A stretch of 35,091 nucleotides of DNA from a bacterium. GTDB taxonomy: Bacteria > Bacillota_A > Clostridia > Lachnospirales > Lachnospiraceae. Position 1 is the stretch's first letter. Each line of letters starts with the position of its first letter. This document shows positions 17,061 to 25,656 of this stretch, one piece after another. A program made the position numbers and the translations under genes. The stretch spans positions 1 to 35,091 of the forward strand of contig SFQZ01000021.1 of assembly GCA_004562915.1 (NCBI GenBank), written 5' to 3'. A model generated the notes under the pieces. It was given only the letters and a program-made list of their open reading frames with translations. It did no database searches and had not been told where the DNA came from.

Positions 17061-17370
17061 AAAAGTAATATCACTGATCGGACTTTCCATGAAGGCAGGA
17101 AAGATCGCAAGCGGAGAATTCGCAACAGAAAAAGCAGTAAAGACCGGAAAAGCATATATGGTAATTACATCATCGGAAGCTTCTGACAATACAAAAAAGA
17201 AATTCCGCAATATGTGTGAATACTACCAGGTACCTTATTATGAATTCGGCAGCAAGATTGAACTTGGTGCAGCAATTGGAAAAGAATTCAGGGCTTCACT
17301 GGCTGTTACGGATGAAAACCTTGCGTCAGCACTGGAAAAACAGATGAATATGTTGGAACCTTTGGCGTAA
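17050..17370 (+). CDS. L7Ae/L30e-like ribosomal protein YlxQ
   Basis: This 106-aa protein of the L7Ae/L30e/Gadd45 fold is expected to bind kink-turn RNA on the ribosome or elsewhere. The sequence shows SLIGLSMKAGKIASGEFATEKAV and ITSSEASDNTKKKF, the usual Firmicutes YlxQ wording. The start is TTG at 17050, with AAAGGGAG about 10 bp upstream inside rnpM. The next in-frame start codons would cut conserved sequence. Overlap with rnpM is 11 bp. The gene name ylxQ is used in Bacillus; the role is inferred from the family. Confidence 0.88.
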   Translation: MNHKKVISLIGLSMKAGKIASGEFATEKAVKTGKAYMVITSSEASDNTKKKFRNMCEYYQVPYYEFGSKIELGAAIGKEFRASLAVTDENLASALEKQMNMLEPLA

Positions 17371-17405
17371 CTGTTTGACATGAACAAAGAAAGGTTGGTG
17401 GTAAT

Positions 17406-20369
17406 ATGTCAAAACTGAGAGTTTACGAGCTGGCACAGGAATTGAATAAAACCAATAAAGAGGTATTAGACTATTTAAAGGAGAAAAAGATAGAAGTTAA
17501 GAGTCATATGAGTACATTGGAAGAAAAAGAAGAAAAAATGGTACGGGAAGCATTTTCCGGTAAAAAAGAAGATAAGTCCGAAAGAAAAGAAGAAAATAAA
17601 GGGGCAGGAAGAAAACCGGCAGAGCGTCTGAAAAAGAAATCCAATCTGATCCAGGTGTTCCGTCCGCAGAATGCCATGACACAGGAGGGCAAGAACTTCC
17701 GTAGAAAATCTACACAGGGAAGTCGTCCGCAGCAGGGGAAAGAACAGCCCGTAAAGGCTACAGAAGCACAGACCCGGAATCAGCCGAAGAGCGGAGTAAA
17801 CGCAGCGCCTAAAACAGAGTCGACACAGCCAAAGACCACAGCAAAGACAGAGTCGGCACAGCCAAAGACCGCAGTAAAGACAGAGCCGGTACAGACACAG
17901 ACGACACCGGTTCAGCCGGCACAGGCACCAGCTGTTGAAAAGTCTCAGACACCGGTCAGAGAGGCGGCTGCACAGACGCCCATTCGTCAGACAGCAGGTC
18001 AGCAGAATACCCAGGATAGCGGAAACCGCAGGTTTTCCGGAAATCGCCAGGGTCAGGAAAGAAATCAGGACCGAAGAGACGGCCAGGAAAGAAATCAGGA
18101 CCGCAGAGACGGTCAGAGCGGTCGCCGATTTGATAATAAAAACAGCCAGGGAAGACCACAGGGACAGAATCGTCCGCAGGGACAGAGCCGTCCGGAAGGT
18201 AACAATAACCGCAGATTTGGTGAACGTACGAATAACGGTCAGGAAGGCCGCAGATTTGACAATAACAGAAACGGTATGAACCGTGACAACAGAGACAGAG
18301 ATGGAAGAGACAAAGACAGCCGAGATGTAAGGGAGCGTGACGGCAGAGATAACAATCGCCGTACAGATCGCAGAGATTCCAGAACACCATCTGTTGATAC
18401 TATGGATCTGGGACTGGCAAGAAAACCGGTAAGAGATGTAAAGAGTAAGGAAAAAGATAAAGAAAAAGAACGGGAAAGAGAAGAAAAGAAAACACAGGAC
18501 AGAAGAGGCGGACAGGGCGGAAACCGTCCGAATCAGGGACGCCGTCCGAACCAGAGACTTCCGAAAGCCCTTCAGAAACCGGTTCGTCCGCAGCCGAAGG
18601 AAGAGAAGAAAGAAGAAGTAAAAGAAATCGTACTTCCGGAGAAAATGACAATCCGTGAACTGGCTGATAAGATGAAAATGCAGCCATCTGTTATTGTGAA
18701 AAAACTGTTTATGCAGGGCGTTATGGTTACCGTAAACCATGAAATTGACTTTGAAAAAGCGCAGGAAATCGCCATGGACTTTGATATCATCGCAGAGCAG
18801 GAAGAAAAAGTTGATGTGATCGAAGAACTGCTGAAAGAGGAAGAAGAGGATGAATCCGCACTGGTTTCCAGACCTCCTGTAGTCTGTGTTATGGGTCATG
18901 TTGACCATGGTAAAACCTCTCTTCTGGATGCGATTCGTAAAACCAATGTGACAGACCGTGAGGCCGGAGGTATCACACAGCATATAGGTGCTTATGTGGT
19001 ATCCATCAAGGGCCAGAAGATCACTTTCCTGGATACTCCGGGTCATGAAGCATTTACCGCTATGCGTATGCGTGGTGCCAATGCAACAGATATTGCGGTT
19101 CTGGTAGTAGCTGCTGATGACGGCGTTATGCCCCAGACTGTGGAGGCGATCAATCATGCCAAAGCTGCCGGTGTAGAGATTATTGTAGCTATCAATAAAA
19201 TTGATAAACCGAGTGCCAATGTGGAAAGAGTAAAACAGGAATTGTCTGAATATGAACTGATTCCGGAGGATTGGGGCGGAAGCACAATTTTTGTTCCGGT
19301 ATCTGCTAAGACACACGACGGTATTGAAGATCTTCTGGAGATGATTCTTCTAACAGCAGAAGTGGGAGAATTGAAAGCAAATCCGAAACGTAGAGCACGT
19401 GGTCTTGTGATTGAGGCACAGCTTGATAAAGGAAAAGGACCTGTTGCCACTATTCTGGTACAGAAGGGTACGCTGCATGTGGGAGATTTCATTGCGGCAG
19501 GTGCCTGCTCCGGTAAGGTACGTGCGATGATGGATGATAAAGGACGCCGCGTAAAAGAGGCAGGACCGTCTACTCCAGTTGAGATCCTTGGACTTTCCGA
19601 TGTTCCAAATGCAGGAGAGGTTCTGGTAGCGACAGAAAATGATAAAGAGGCAAAGAATTTTGCTGCTACCTTTATTTCTGAAAATAAAAATCGTCTTCTG
19701 GAGGAGACGAAAGCGAAAATGTCTCTGGATGATCTGTTCAATCAGATACAGGAAGGCAATCTTAAGGAACTGAATATCGTAGTAAAAGCAGATGTTCAGG
19801 GTTCTGTTGAGGCAGTAAAACAGAGTCTTGTAAAACTGTCCAATGATGAAGTTGTTGTTAAGATCATCCATGGTGGTGTAGGCGCCATCAATGAATCCGA
19901 TGTTACTCTTGCATCCGCATCCAATGCGATCATTATCGGTTTCAATGTAAGACCGGATGCGACAGCAAAAGCAATTGCGGAACAGGAAGGTGTCGATCTG
20001 CGTCTGTACAGAGTTATTTACCAGGCAATCGAAGATGTAGAAGCTGCCATGAAGGGTATGCTGGATCCTGTATTTGAAGAAAAGATCATCGGTCATGGAG
20101 AAATCCGTCAGGTATTTAAGGCATCCGGTGTGGGTAATATTGCCGGAAGCTATGTGATGGATGGTGTATTCCAGAGAGGGTGTTCTGTACGTATCACCAG
20201 AGAAGGAACACAGATCTTTGAAGGTCCTCTGGCATCTCTGAAACGATTCAAAGATGATGTGAAAGAAGTCAGAGCAGGTTATGAGTGTGGTCTGGTATTT
20301 GAAGGATTCAACGATATTCAGGAACTGGATCAGGTAGAAGCATATATTATGGTTGAAGTTCCGAGGTAG
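17406..20369 (+). CDS. infB: Translation initiation factor IF-2
   Basis: IF-2 is a GTPase that places fMet-tRNA on the 30S subunit and promotes subunit joining. The product is 987 aa, long for the family because of the N-terminal half. Residues 1-55 form the first IF2_N domain. Residues about 60-410 are low-complexity, rich in Gln, Arg, Asn, Asp and Lys, and contain tandem repeats. A second IF2_N domain (MTIRELADKMKMQPSVIVKKL) starts near 416. The G domain carries GHVDHGKT at 497-504, DTPGHEAF, NKID and VSAK. Domains II-IV follow with the conserved end GLVFEGFNDIQELDQVEAY. The start codon follows AAAGGTTGGTGG. Confidence 0.98.
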   Translation: MSKLRVYELAQELNKTNKEVLDYLKEKKIEVKSHMSTLEEKEEKMVREAFSGKKEDKSERKEENKGAGRKPAERLKKKSNLIQVFRPQNAMTQEGKNFRRKSTQGSRPQQGKEQPVKATEAQTRNQPKSGVNAAPKTESTQPKTTAKTESAQPKTAVKTEPVQTQTTPVQPAQAPAVEKSQTPVREAAAQTPIRQTAGQQNTQDSGNRRFSGNRQGQERNQDRRDGQERNQDRRDGQSGRRFDNKNSQGRPQGQNRPQGQSRPEGNNNRRFGERTNNGQEGRRFDNNRNGMNRDNRDRDGRDKDSRDVRERDGRDNNRRTDRRDSRTPSVDTMDLGLARKPVRDVKSKEKDKEKEREREEKKTQDRRGGQGGNRPNQGRRPNQRLPKALQKPVRPQPKEEKKEEVKEIVLPEKMTIRELADKMKMQPSVIVKKLFMQGVMVTVNHEIDFEKAQEIAMDFDIIAEQEEKVDVIEELLKEEEEDESALVSRPPVVCVMGHVDHGKTSLLDAIRKTNVTDREAGGITQHIGAYVVSIKGQKITFLDTPGHEAFTAMRMRGANATDIAVLVVAADDGVMPQTVEAINHAKAAGVEIIVAINKIDKPSANVERVKQELSEYELIPEDWGGSTIFVPVSAKTHDGIEDLLEMILLTAEVGELKANPKRRARGLVIEAQLDKGKGPVATILVQKGTLHVGDFIAAGACSGKVRAMMDDKGRRVKEAGPSTPVEILGLSDVPNAGEVLVATENDKEAKNFAATFISENKNRLLEETKAKMSLDDLFNQIQEGNLKELNIVVKADVQGSVEAVKQSLVKLSNDEVVVKIIHGGVGAINESDVTLASASNAIIIGFNVRPDATAKAIAEQEGVDLRLYRVIYQAIEDVEAAMKGMLDPVFEEKIIGHGEIRQVFKASGVGNIAGSYVMDGVFQRGCSVRITREGTQIFEGPLASLKRFKDDVKEVRAGYECGLVFEGFNDIQELDQVEAYIMVEVPR
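17814..18113 (+). repeat. Tandem repeats inside the infB linker
   Basis: Two sets are visible. From 17814 a 33-bp unit (ACAGAGTCGRCACAGCC...) recurs at 17847 and 17880, encoding an 11-residue KTESAQPKTxx repeat. At 18054-18083 and 18084-18113 a 30-bp unit is repeated with 28 of 30 bases identical, encoding QERNQDRRDG twice. Both keep the reading frame, so unit gain or loss would change only linker length. Confidence 0.8.
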
Positions 20370-20387
20370 AGGAAACAATAAATGAGA

Positions 20388-20427
20388 AAAGACTGCAGTT
20401 TGTGCTTTTGGGCCGGTTGCAGTCTTT
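20388..20427 (+). terminator. Hairpin after infB, possible partial terminator
   Basis: AAAGACTGCA (20388-20397) pairs perfectly over 10 bp with TGCAGTCTTT (20418-20427). The loop is 20 nt and the tail GATGTATTT is weak. It may attenuate rather than stop transcription; a promoter for rbfA follows at once. Confidence 0.5.
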
Positions 20428-20434
20428 GATGTAT

Positions 20435-20463
20435 TTGACAGCAGGAATGGTTAGCATTATTGA
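20435..20463 (+). promoter_or_regulatory. Possible rbfA promoter
   Basis: A perfect TTGACA (20435-20440) is followed after 17 bp by TATTGA (20458-20463). It would let the rbfA-nrnA-truB-ribF part be made independently of infB. Confidence 0.5.
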
Positions 20464-20488
20464 ATTAAGAATAGCAGAGGGTTAAAGA

Positions 20489-20869
20489 ATGAGAAAAAAC
20501 AGTATCAAAAATACAAGAATCAACGGAGAAGTTATGAAAGAACTGAGTACGATCATTCGTCAGGAAATTAAAGATCCCCGGATTCATATGATGACATCTG
20601 TTACATCTGTGGAAGTGGCACCGGATCTTAAAACCTGCAAAGCGTATATCAGTGTTCTGGGAAATGATAAAGAAAAAAACGATACGATCGTTGGTCTGAG
20701 GAGCGGAGAGGGATATATCCGCAGACTGCTGGCAAAAAGACTGAATCTGAGGAACACGCCTGAGATACAATTTAAGCTGGATGAGTCTATTGAGTATGGT
20801 GTGAATATGTCGAGACTGATCGATGAGGTAAATAAAGGAATCTCAGAAAGGGATGAAGAAGATGATTAA
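20489..20869 (+). CDS. rbfA: 30S ribosome-binding factor RbfA
   Basis: RbfA is a small KH-fold protein for late 30S maturation and 16S 5'-end processing. The product is 126 aa. It shows NTRINGEVMKELSTIIRQEIKDPRI, then MTSVTSVEVAPDLKTCKAYISVLG, then GYIRRLLAKRLNLRNTPEIQFKLDESIEYG, the full family pattern. The ribosome binding site AGAGGG is weak but correctly placed. Its acidic end (ERDEEDD) overlaps the start of nrnA. Confidence 0.96.
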   Translation: MRKNSIKNTRINGEVMKELSTIIRQEIKDPRIHMMTSVTSVEVAPDLKTCKAYISVLGNDKEKNDTIVGLRSGEGYIRRLLAKRLNLRNTPEIQFKLDESIEYGVNMSRLIDEVNKGISERDEEDD

Positions 20870-21833
20870 TAAGATTTTGTCTGTTCTGGAGGGTGTAAAA
20901 ACAGCAGCCATCGCCGGTCATGTGCGGCCGGACGGTGACTGTGTAGGCTCCTGCATGGGCATGTATCTTTATTTGAAAAAGCATTATCCTCAGATTCAGG
21001 TGGATGTATATCTGGAGGAAATTCGTGATGTATTTTCCTACATAGAGGGTATAGATCAGATAAAACATGAGTGGCAGGTAGGGAAAAAGTATGATCTGCT
21101 GTTGCTATTTGATGTGAGCAGCAGAGACAGAATCGGACTGGCGAAGGAAGCTCTGGATACTGCGGAACATACCGTATGTATCGATCATCATGTGACAAAT
21201 ACAGGAATTGCCATGGTCAATCATATTGAACCGAATGCAAGTTCCACCTGTGAAGTACTGTATAAGCTGATGGATCCTGAAAAAATTACAAAAGAGATTG
21301 CCGAGGCGATATATACAGGAATCATCCATGATTCAGGTGTATTTCAGTACTCCTGTACCGGTTCCGAGACTATGGAGATTGGTGGAAAGCTGATGGCAAA
21401 AGGGATTGATTTTGCGAAAATCATCAAAGATTCCTTTTATACAAAAACTTATGCGCAGAATCAGATCATGGGACGCACCATTATGGAGAGCATTATGCTG
21501 ATGAATGGACAGTGTATTGTCGGATATGTGCGGCAGAAAGATTTGAAATTTTACGGGCTGACCCCCAAAGATCTGGATGGGATCGTCAATCAGCTTCAGA
21601 ATACCAAAGGTGTGGAAGTGGCTATTTTCCTGTATGAGACCGGAGTTCAGGAATATAAGGTAAGTATGAGATCCAACGGAATCGTAGATGTGGCAAAGGT
21701 TGCATCATACTTTGGCGGCGGCGGTCATGTACGGGCAGCCGGATGTACCATGCAGGGTTCTGTACATGATGTTGTTAACAGTCTGACCTATGATATTGAC
21801 AGACAGCTTCGGGAGAGTGTGAATGGAAATTAA
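20862..21833 (+). CDS. nrnA: DHH-family bifunctional oligoribonuclease / pAp phosphatase
   Basis: This enzyme degrades 2-5 nt nanoRNAs and dephosphorylates 3'-phosphoadenosine 5'-phosphate in the cytoplasm. The N-terminal DHH domain has HVRPDGDCVGS, FDVSS and the namesake D108-H-H110. The C-terminal DHHA1 domain ends with the RNA-binding loop GGGGHVRAAG. Two in-frame ATGs lie at 20853 and 20862. I choose 20862 because AAAGGG (20847-20852) is then 9 nt away, while for 20853 it would be adjacent. It overlaps rbfA upstream and truB downstream by about 10 bp each, so the three genes are translationally coupled. Confidence 0.94.
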   Translation: MINKILSVLEGVKTAAIAGHVRPDGDCVGSCMGMYLYLKKHYPQIQVDVYLEEIRDVFSYIEGIDQIKHEWQVGKKYDLLLLFDVSSRDRIGLAKEALDTAEHTVCIDHHVTNTGIAMVNHIEPNASSTCEVLYKLMDPEKITKEIAEAIYTGIIHDSGVFQYSCTGSETMEIGGKLMAKGIDFAKIIKDSFYTKTYAQNQIMGRTIMESIMLMNGQCIVGYVRQKDLKFYGLTPKDLDGIVNQLQNTKGVEVAIFLYETGVQEYKVSMRSNGIVDVAKVASYFGGGGHVRAAGCTMQGSVHDVVNSLTYDIDRQLRESVNGN

Positions 21834-22740
21834 TGGTGTTATCAATGTATATAAAGAAGCGGGATATACCTCACACGATGTGGTGGCAAAGCTGAGGGGT
21901 ATTTTCCACCAGAAAAAAATCGGACATACGGGAACACTGGATCCTGAGGCGGAAGGAGTGCTTCCGGTCTGCCTGGGAAAAGCCACTCGCCTGTGTGATA
22001 TGCTGGCAGATCATGATAAAGTGTATGAAGCTGTTCTACATCTGGGTATCTGTACAGATACCCAGGATATGACGGGAAGGATTTTAGAAGAAAAACCAGT
22101 GTATGTGACGGAGGAAGAAGTACGCTCCTGCATTGCATCTTTCATCGGAGAACAGATGCAGGTGCCTCCTATGTATTCCGCTCTCAAAGTGAACGGAAAG
22201 AAGCTGTATGAACTGGCAAGAGAAGGAAAAGAAATTGAGCGAACGCCCCGGAAGGTGCATTTTTATGAGATTGAAATCCTGAAACTGGAACTTCCGATGG
22301 TTTCTATAAGGGTTCATTGTTCCAAAGGAACCTATATTCGAACTTTGTGCAATGATATTGGAGTAAAACTGGGATGCGGCGGCTGCATGGAGAAACTGGT
22401 GAGGACCAGAGTAGAGAGGTTTGAATTGACAGATGCCAGAAAGCTTTGTCAGATTCGGGAATATGTGTCCCGACAGGAATTCGCTGCGATTGTTGTCCCT
22501 GTGGATCAGATGTTTGAACAATATCCGGCAGTGTATACTGTCCCGGAAGGAGATCAGCTGGTACACAATGGGAATCTGTTTTCGGAGTCTTTTGTCGAGG
22601 GGCTCAGTTCGGAAAGTACGTCTGAAGAGAATTACAGGATTTATGACAGTGAAAAGGCATTTGTGGGGATTTTCCGTAAAAAGGGAAATATGTTTCTGCC
22701 GTTAAAGATGTTTTATACACAGGAAATTAAAGGATTTTAG
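21823..22740 (+). CDS. truB: tRNA pseudouridine(55) synthase TruB
   Basis: TruB converts U55 to pseudouridine in the T-loop of tRNAs. The product is 305 aa. The catalytic aspartate is D40 in KIGHTGTLDPEAEGVLP. Other family blocks are YEAVLHLGICTDTQDMTG, VPPMYSALKVNGKKLYELAREG and SKGTYIRTLCNDIG. A C-terminal extension from about 240 replaces the PUA domain seen in Proteobacteria. The start is ATG 21823, 11 bp inside nrnA, preceded by GGGAGAG. Confidence 0.96.
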   Translation: MEINGVINVYKEAGYTSHDVVAKLRGIFHQKKIGHTGTLDPEAEGVLPVCLGKATRLCDMLADHDKVYEAVLHLGICTDTQDMTGRILEEKPVYVTEEEVRSCIASFIGEQMQVPPMYSALKVNGKKLYELAREGKEIERTPRKVHFYEIEILKLELPMVSIRVHCSKGTYIRTLCNDIGVKLGCGGCMEKLVRTRVERFELTDARKLCQIREYVSRQEFAAIVVPVDQMFEQYPAVYTVPEGDQLVHNGNLFSESFVEGLSSESTSEENYRIYDSEKAFVGIFRKKGNMFLPLKMFYTQEIKGF

Positions 22741-22747
22741 GAACAGA

Positions 22748-23680
22748 ATGAGATACATTACAAATACATTGGATTTTCAGCTGGAAAAGAGAAGTGTGGT
22801 AACACTGGGTAAATTCGACGGACTGCACAGGGGTCATGATAAATTGATTACCAGGACACTGGAATTGGGGAAAAAAGGATATGATACGGTGGTCTTTACT
22901 TTTGATGTATCTCCTCTGGTAAAGCTGGGAACAAGAATCACCAGAACCCTGCTTACCAATGAGGAGAGAAAAGTCCTTCTGGAAAGAAAAAGAATTGACT
23001 GTCTTATAGAATGTCCTTTTGTACCCGAATTGATTCAGATGGAACCGGAAGATTTTATAAGAGAAGTTCTGGCTGTTCAGCTTCGGGCTGCCTACGTGAT
23101 CGTGGGACCGGATTTTCATTTTGGATATAAAAGGAAGGGGACACCTGAGCTCCTAAAAAAACTTGGACACAGATATGGTTTTGAAGTTGAAATCCTGGAT
23201 AAGGAAATGGATGAGGAACGGGAAATCAGCAGCACATGGATCAGAGAAACTCTTAGAGAAGGACGGATCGAGAAGGTCAATCATCTTCTGGGTTATCCGT
23301 ATTTTGTGAAAGGAAAGGTTGTGCATGGAAGACAGCTGGGGCGTACCTGGGGGCTTCCAACGATCAATCAAATTCCTGCAAACGGAAAACTGCTTCCTCC
23401 ATTTGGGGTGTATGCTTCAAAAACATATATAAACGGAGAAGAATTCTATGGAATCTCCAATATTGGTGTGAAGCCTACAGTGGAAGTACCATTTGCGGGA
23501 GTTGAGACGTATTTGTTTGAATGCAATGAAAATTTGTACGGGAAAGAGGCCTGGGTGGAGTTTTATCATTTTATGAGACCGGAATGTAAATTTGATTCTG
23601 TAGAAGAACTGAGAGAACAGATTCAGAGAGATGCGCAGGCAGGAAGAAACTATTTTAGAGATTTTTGTGGACAAAGATGA
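22748..23680 (+). CDS. ribF: Bifunctional riboflavin kinase / FAD synthetase
   Basis: RibF makes FMN from riboflavin and then FAD. The product is 310 aa, the normal bifunctional size. The N-terminal adenylyltransferase half contains GKFDGLHRGHDKLI, VGPDFHFGYKRKGT and ISSTWIRETLREG. The C-terminal kinase half contains GRQLGRTWGLPTINQ, with the conserved Thr and Asn, and YGISNIGVKPTV. It starts 8 bp after truB; AGGAA overlapping the truB stop is a weak ribosome binding site. I found no FMN riboswitch upstream, as expected for the housekeeping copy. Confidence 0.95.
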   Translation: MRYITNTLDFQLEKRSVVTLGKFDGLHRGHDKLITRTLELGKKGYDTVVFTFDVSPLVKLGTRITRTLLTNEERKVLLERKRIDCLIECPFVPELIQMEPEDFIREVLAVQLRAAYVIVGPDFHFGYKRKGTPELLKKLGHRYGFEVEILDKEMDEEREISSTWIRETLREGRIEKVNHLLGYPYFVKGKVVHGRQLGRTWGLPTINQIPANGKLLPPFGVYASKTYINGEEFYGISNIGVKPTVEVPFAGVETYLFECNENLYGKEAWVEFYHFMRPECKFDSVEELREQIQRDAQAGRNYFRDFCGQR

Positions 23681-23720
23681 AATTTTCTTTTATAGTAGAT
23701 ATGATATGTGTTGTATAAGG

Positions 23721-23750
23721 AGAGAAATGCGCCGGGCGTATTTCTTTTCC
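23721..23750 (+). terminator. Terminator after ribF
   Basis: AGAAATGCGC (23723-23732) pairs with GCGTATTTCT (23736-23745), with one G-T pair, around CGG, and is followed by TTTTCC. It ends the rbfA-ribF part of the cluster. Confidence 0.85.
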
Positions 23751-23793
23751 TTGTGTGTATATGTTAAATCTGCGTAAGAAAAATGTAAAATCC

Positions 23794-23821
23794 AAAAAAA
23801 GAAACTGCGACAGGCAGTTTC
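23794..23821 (-). terminator. Terminator-like hairpin pointing leftward
   Basis: GAAACTGC (23801-23808) pairs perfectly with GCAGTTTC (23814-23821). Seven A at 23794-23800 become a T run only when read on the minus strand. It lies just before the Na+/phosphate transporter gene and would stop antisense transcription entering from that gene. Confidence 0.6.
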
Positions 23822-23861
23822 GGAATACAGGAATTTTACGGGATACGAAGGAGTAAAAGTC

Positions 23862-25490
23862 ATGAGTATAATAATGTCTTTGGTAGGCGGACTTGGTTTC
23901 TTCCTTTACGGAATGAAAATGATGAGTGAGGGTCTGCAGAAAGTAGCCGGTTCTAAGATGCGGAGTATTCTGGAAGTATTTACAAAGAACAGAGTGATCG
24001 GTGTGCTGGTTGGAACATTTTTTACTGCACTGATCCAGTCATCTAACGCAACAACGGTAATGGTTGTAAGTTTTGTCAATTCAGGCCTGATGAAGCTTAC
24101 CCAGGCTCCGGGTATTATTCTGGGCGCCAATATCGGTACAACAGTTACAGGACAGTTGATTGCCTTTGATCTGGCGGATATTGCCCCCCTGTTTGTCATT
24201 GTGGGAGTGATCATGGCTATGTTCATCAAGGATCATATGACAGTCAGCAGGCTTGGAGAAGTTATTCTGGGATTTGGTGTTCTTTTTATGGGTATTTCTG
24301 CCATCTCCGGAGCGCTGACAGAAGCAAAGGAAATTCCTGAAGTAGTTCAGGCATTGGGTTCTCTCAGCAATCCATTTGTTGCTTTTATTGTAGGATGTAT
24401 CGCTACTGCGATTCTCCAAAGTAACTCTGCTACAGTTGGTATCATTATGCTGTTGGCTAGAGAAGGTCTGGTAGAACTTCCGGTCTGTCTGTTCATGATG
24501 CTTGGATGTAATATAGGCTGTACCATGTCAGCAATTCTGGCAAGTGTTGGATGCAAGAAAGATGCCAAGAGAGCTGCATGTATTCATCTGCTCTTCAATA
24601 TTTCGGGTACAATCGTCTGTGCGATTATTCTTATTATTGCAGGTGATGCGGTAGTTAACTTCTTTATGGAAATTTCCGGCAATGAAGCGGGACGTATGAT
24701 AGCCAACGCAAACTCTATCATTAAAGTAGGTCAGGTAATCCTGATGCTGCCATTTACTCAGTGGCTTGTAAAAGCTTCCTGTCTGGTGGTACCGGGTGAG
24801 GACAAGAAAGAAGAAGAATTTGAACTGCTTTATATTGGCAACAAACATGCATTTTCTCCCACTACGGCTGTTCTTCAGGCTGTCCGTGAACTGGAACGTA
24901 TGGCAAATATGGCAATCACCAATCTGGAGCGTGCTATGAATACACTGGTGTCTCATGATCAGAAGGAACTGGATGAGGTTTATCGGGTGGAAAAAAATAT
25001 CGATTATATGAATAAAGAAATCACGAACTATCTGGTTCATCTGAATCAGTCAAAATTGCCCATTGATGATGTGATGAGCATCGGCTCTCTCTTCCATGTA
25101 GTCAATGATATCGAAAGAATTGGCGATCATGCGGAAAATGTTGCGGATGCTTCTGTCATGATGCGGGATGACGAGGTGGTATTCAGCAAAGATGGAGAGC
25201 AGGATCTGATACATATGATGGGTATGGTAAAAAAAATTGTTAATTATTCTGTGGAGATGTTTTCTAAAAATGACCGTCAGCATCTGCAGGAAATTCTCGC
25301 GCTGGAAGATCAGATTGATCAGGAAGAGAGAATACTGCAGCAGAAACATGTGGAAAGACTGACACAGAACGAATGTACACCGGAAGCAGGAATGATTTTC
25401 TCGGATATCATATCCGGTCTGGAACGTGTGGCAGACCATGCGACAAATATTGCATTTTCTATTCTGGATGAGGATCCGGAGCTGGAATAA
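23862..25490 (+). CDS. Na+/phosphate cotransporter with C-terminal PhoU-like domain (NptA/YjbB family)
   Basis: This 542-aa membrane protein is predicted to move inorganic phosphate with Na+. The N-terminal 315 residues hold two inverted PNaS repeats with the substrate-binding signatures QSSNATT (from Q59) and QSNSATVG (from Q186), plus the GANIGTT and GCNIGCT loops. Residues about 335-542 are a PhoU-like helical bundle (ERMANMAITNLERAM; ERIGDHAENVADAS; ERVADHATNIAFSI), a combination known in this family. GAAGGAG precedes ATG 23862. It sits between ribF and rpsO, which are usually adjacent or close. No PhoB-type box was recognised upstream. Confidence 0.93.
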   Translation: MSIIMSLVGGLGFFLYGMKMMSEGLQKVAGSKMRSILEVFTKNRVIGVLVGTFFTALIQSSNATTVMVVSFVNSGLMKLTQAPGIILGANIGTTVTGQLIAFDLADIAPLFVIVGVIMAMFIKDHMTVSRLGEVILGFGVLFMGISAISGALTEAKEIPEVVQALGSLSNPFVAFIVGCIATAILQSNSATVGIIMLLAREGLVELPVCLFMMLGCNIGCTMSAILASVGCKKDAKRAACIHLLFNISGTIVCAIILIIAGDAVVNFFMEISGNEAGRMIANANSIIKVGQVILMLPFTQWLVKASCLVVPGEDKKEEEFELLYIGNKHAFSPTTAVLQAVRELERMANMAITNLERAMNTLVSHDQKELDEVYRVEKNIDYMNKEITNYLVHLNQSKLPIDDVMSIGSLFHVVNDIERIGDHAENVADASVMMRDDEVVFSKDGEQDLIHMMGMVKKIVNYSVEMFSKNDRQHLQEILALEDQIDQEERILQQKHVERLTQNECTPEAGMIFSDIISGLERVADHATNIAFSILDEDPELE

Positions 25491-25539
25491 AAGAAAAAGA
25501 GTAGAAAAAGACTCTCAGAGGATTTTTGAAAAAAGGGGG

Positions 25540-25568
25540 TTTACTTCCCAAATTTCATATGATATACT
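25540..25568 (+). promoter_or_regulatory. rpsO promoter
   Basis: TTTACT (25540-25545) and TATACT (25563-25568) are 17 bp apart, giving a leader of about 80 nt before rpsO. Confidence 0.6.
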
Positions 25569-25574
25569 AGCAGA

Positions 25575-25640
25575 GTATGAGTCAGCCCGTATTCAGAGAT
25601 TGGAGTCTCCGACCGTTTCTTAGTACGCGGCGGTTAAAAT
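25575..25640 (+). promoter_or_regulatory. Candidate S15-binding leader of rpsO
   Basis: Between the predicted start and the ribosome binding site, CGTAT (25590-25594) can pair with GTACG (25623-25627), GAGA with TCTC (around 25599-25612) and ACCG with CGGT (around 25613-25636). Together these give a compact branched fold. rpsO mRNAs are commonly autoregulated by S15 binding a leader junction. The exact fold here is my inference. Confidence 0.35.
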
Positions 25641-25656
25641 CAAGGAGGAAAATAAA

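Noticed and set aside
17475..19316. 613-codon minus-strand open frame opposite infB
   Set aside because: It mirrors the repetitive Arg/Gln/Asp codons of the IF2 linker, which give few stops on the other strand. The translation is Leu/Ser/Cys/Ile-rich without family features.
22660..22747. FMN riboswitch before ribF
   Set aside because: ribF starts 8 bp after truB, so there is no room for the roughly 120-nt element and none of its conserved blocks were seen.
25426..25623. 65-codon open frame overlapping the end of the Na+/phosphate transporter
   Set aside because: It overlaps the transporter's conserved PhoU-like end in another frame and then runs through the rpsO promoter and leader. No ribosome binding site.
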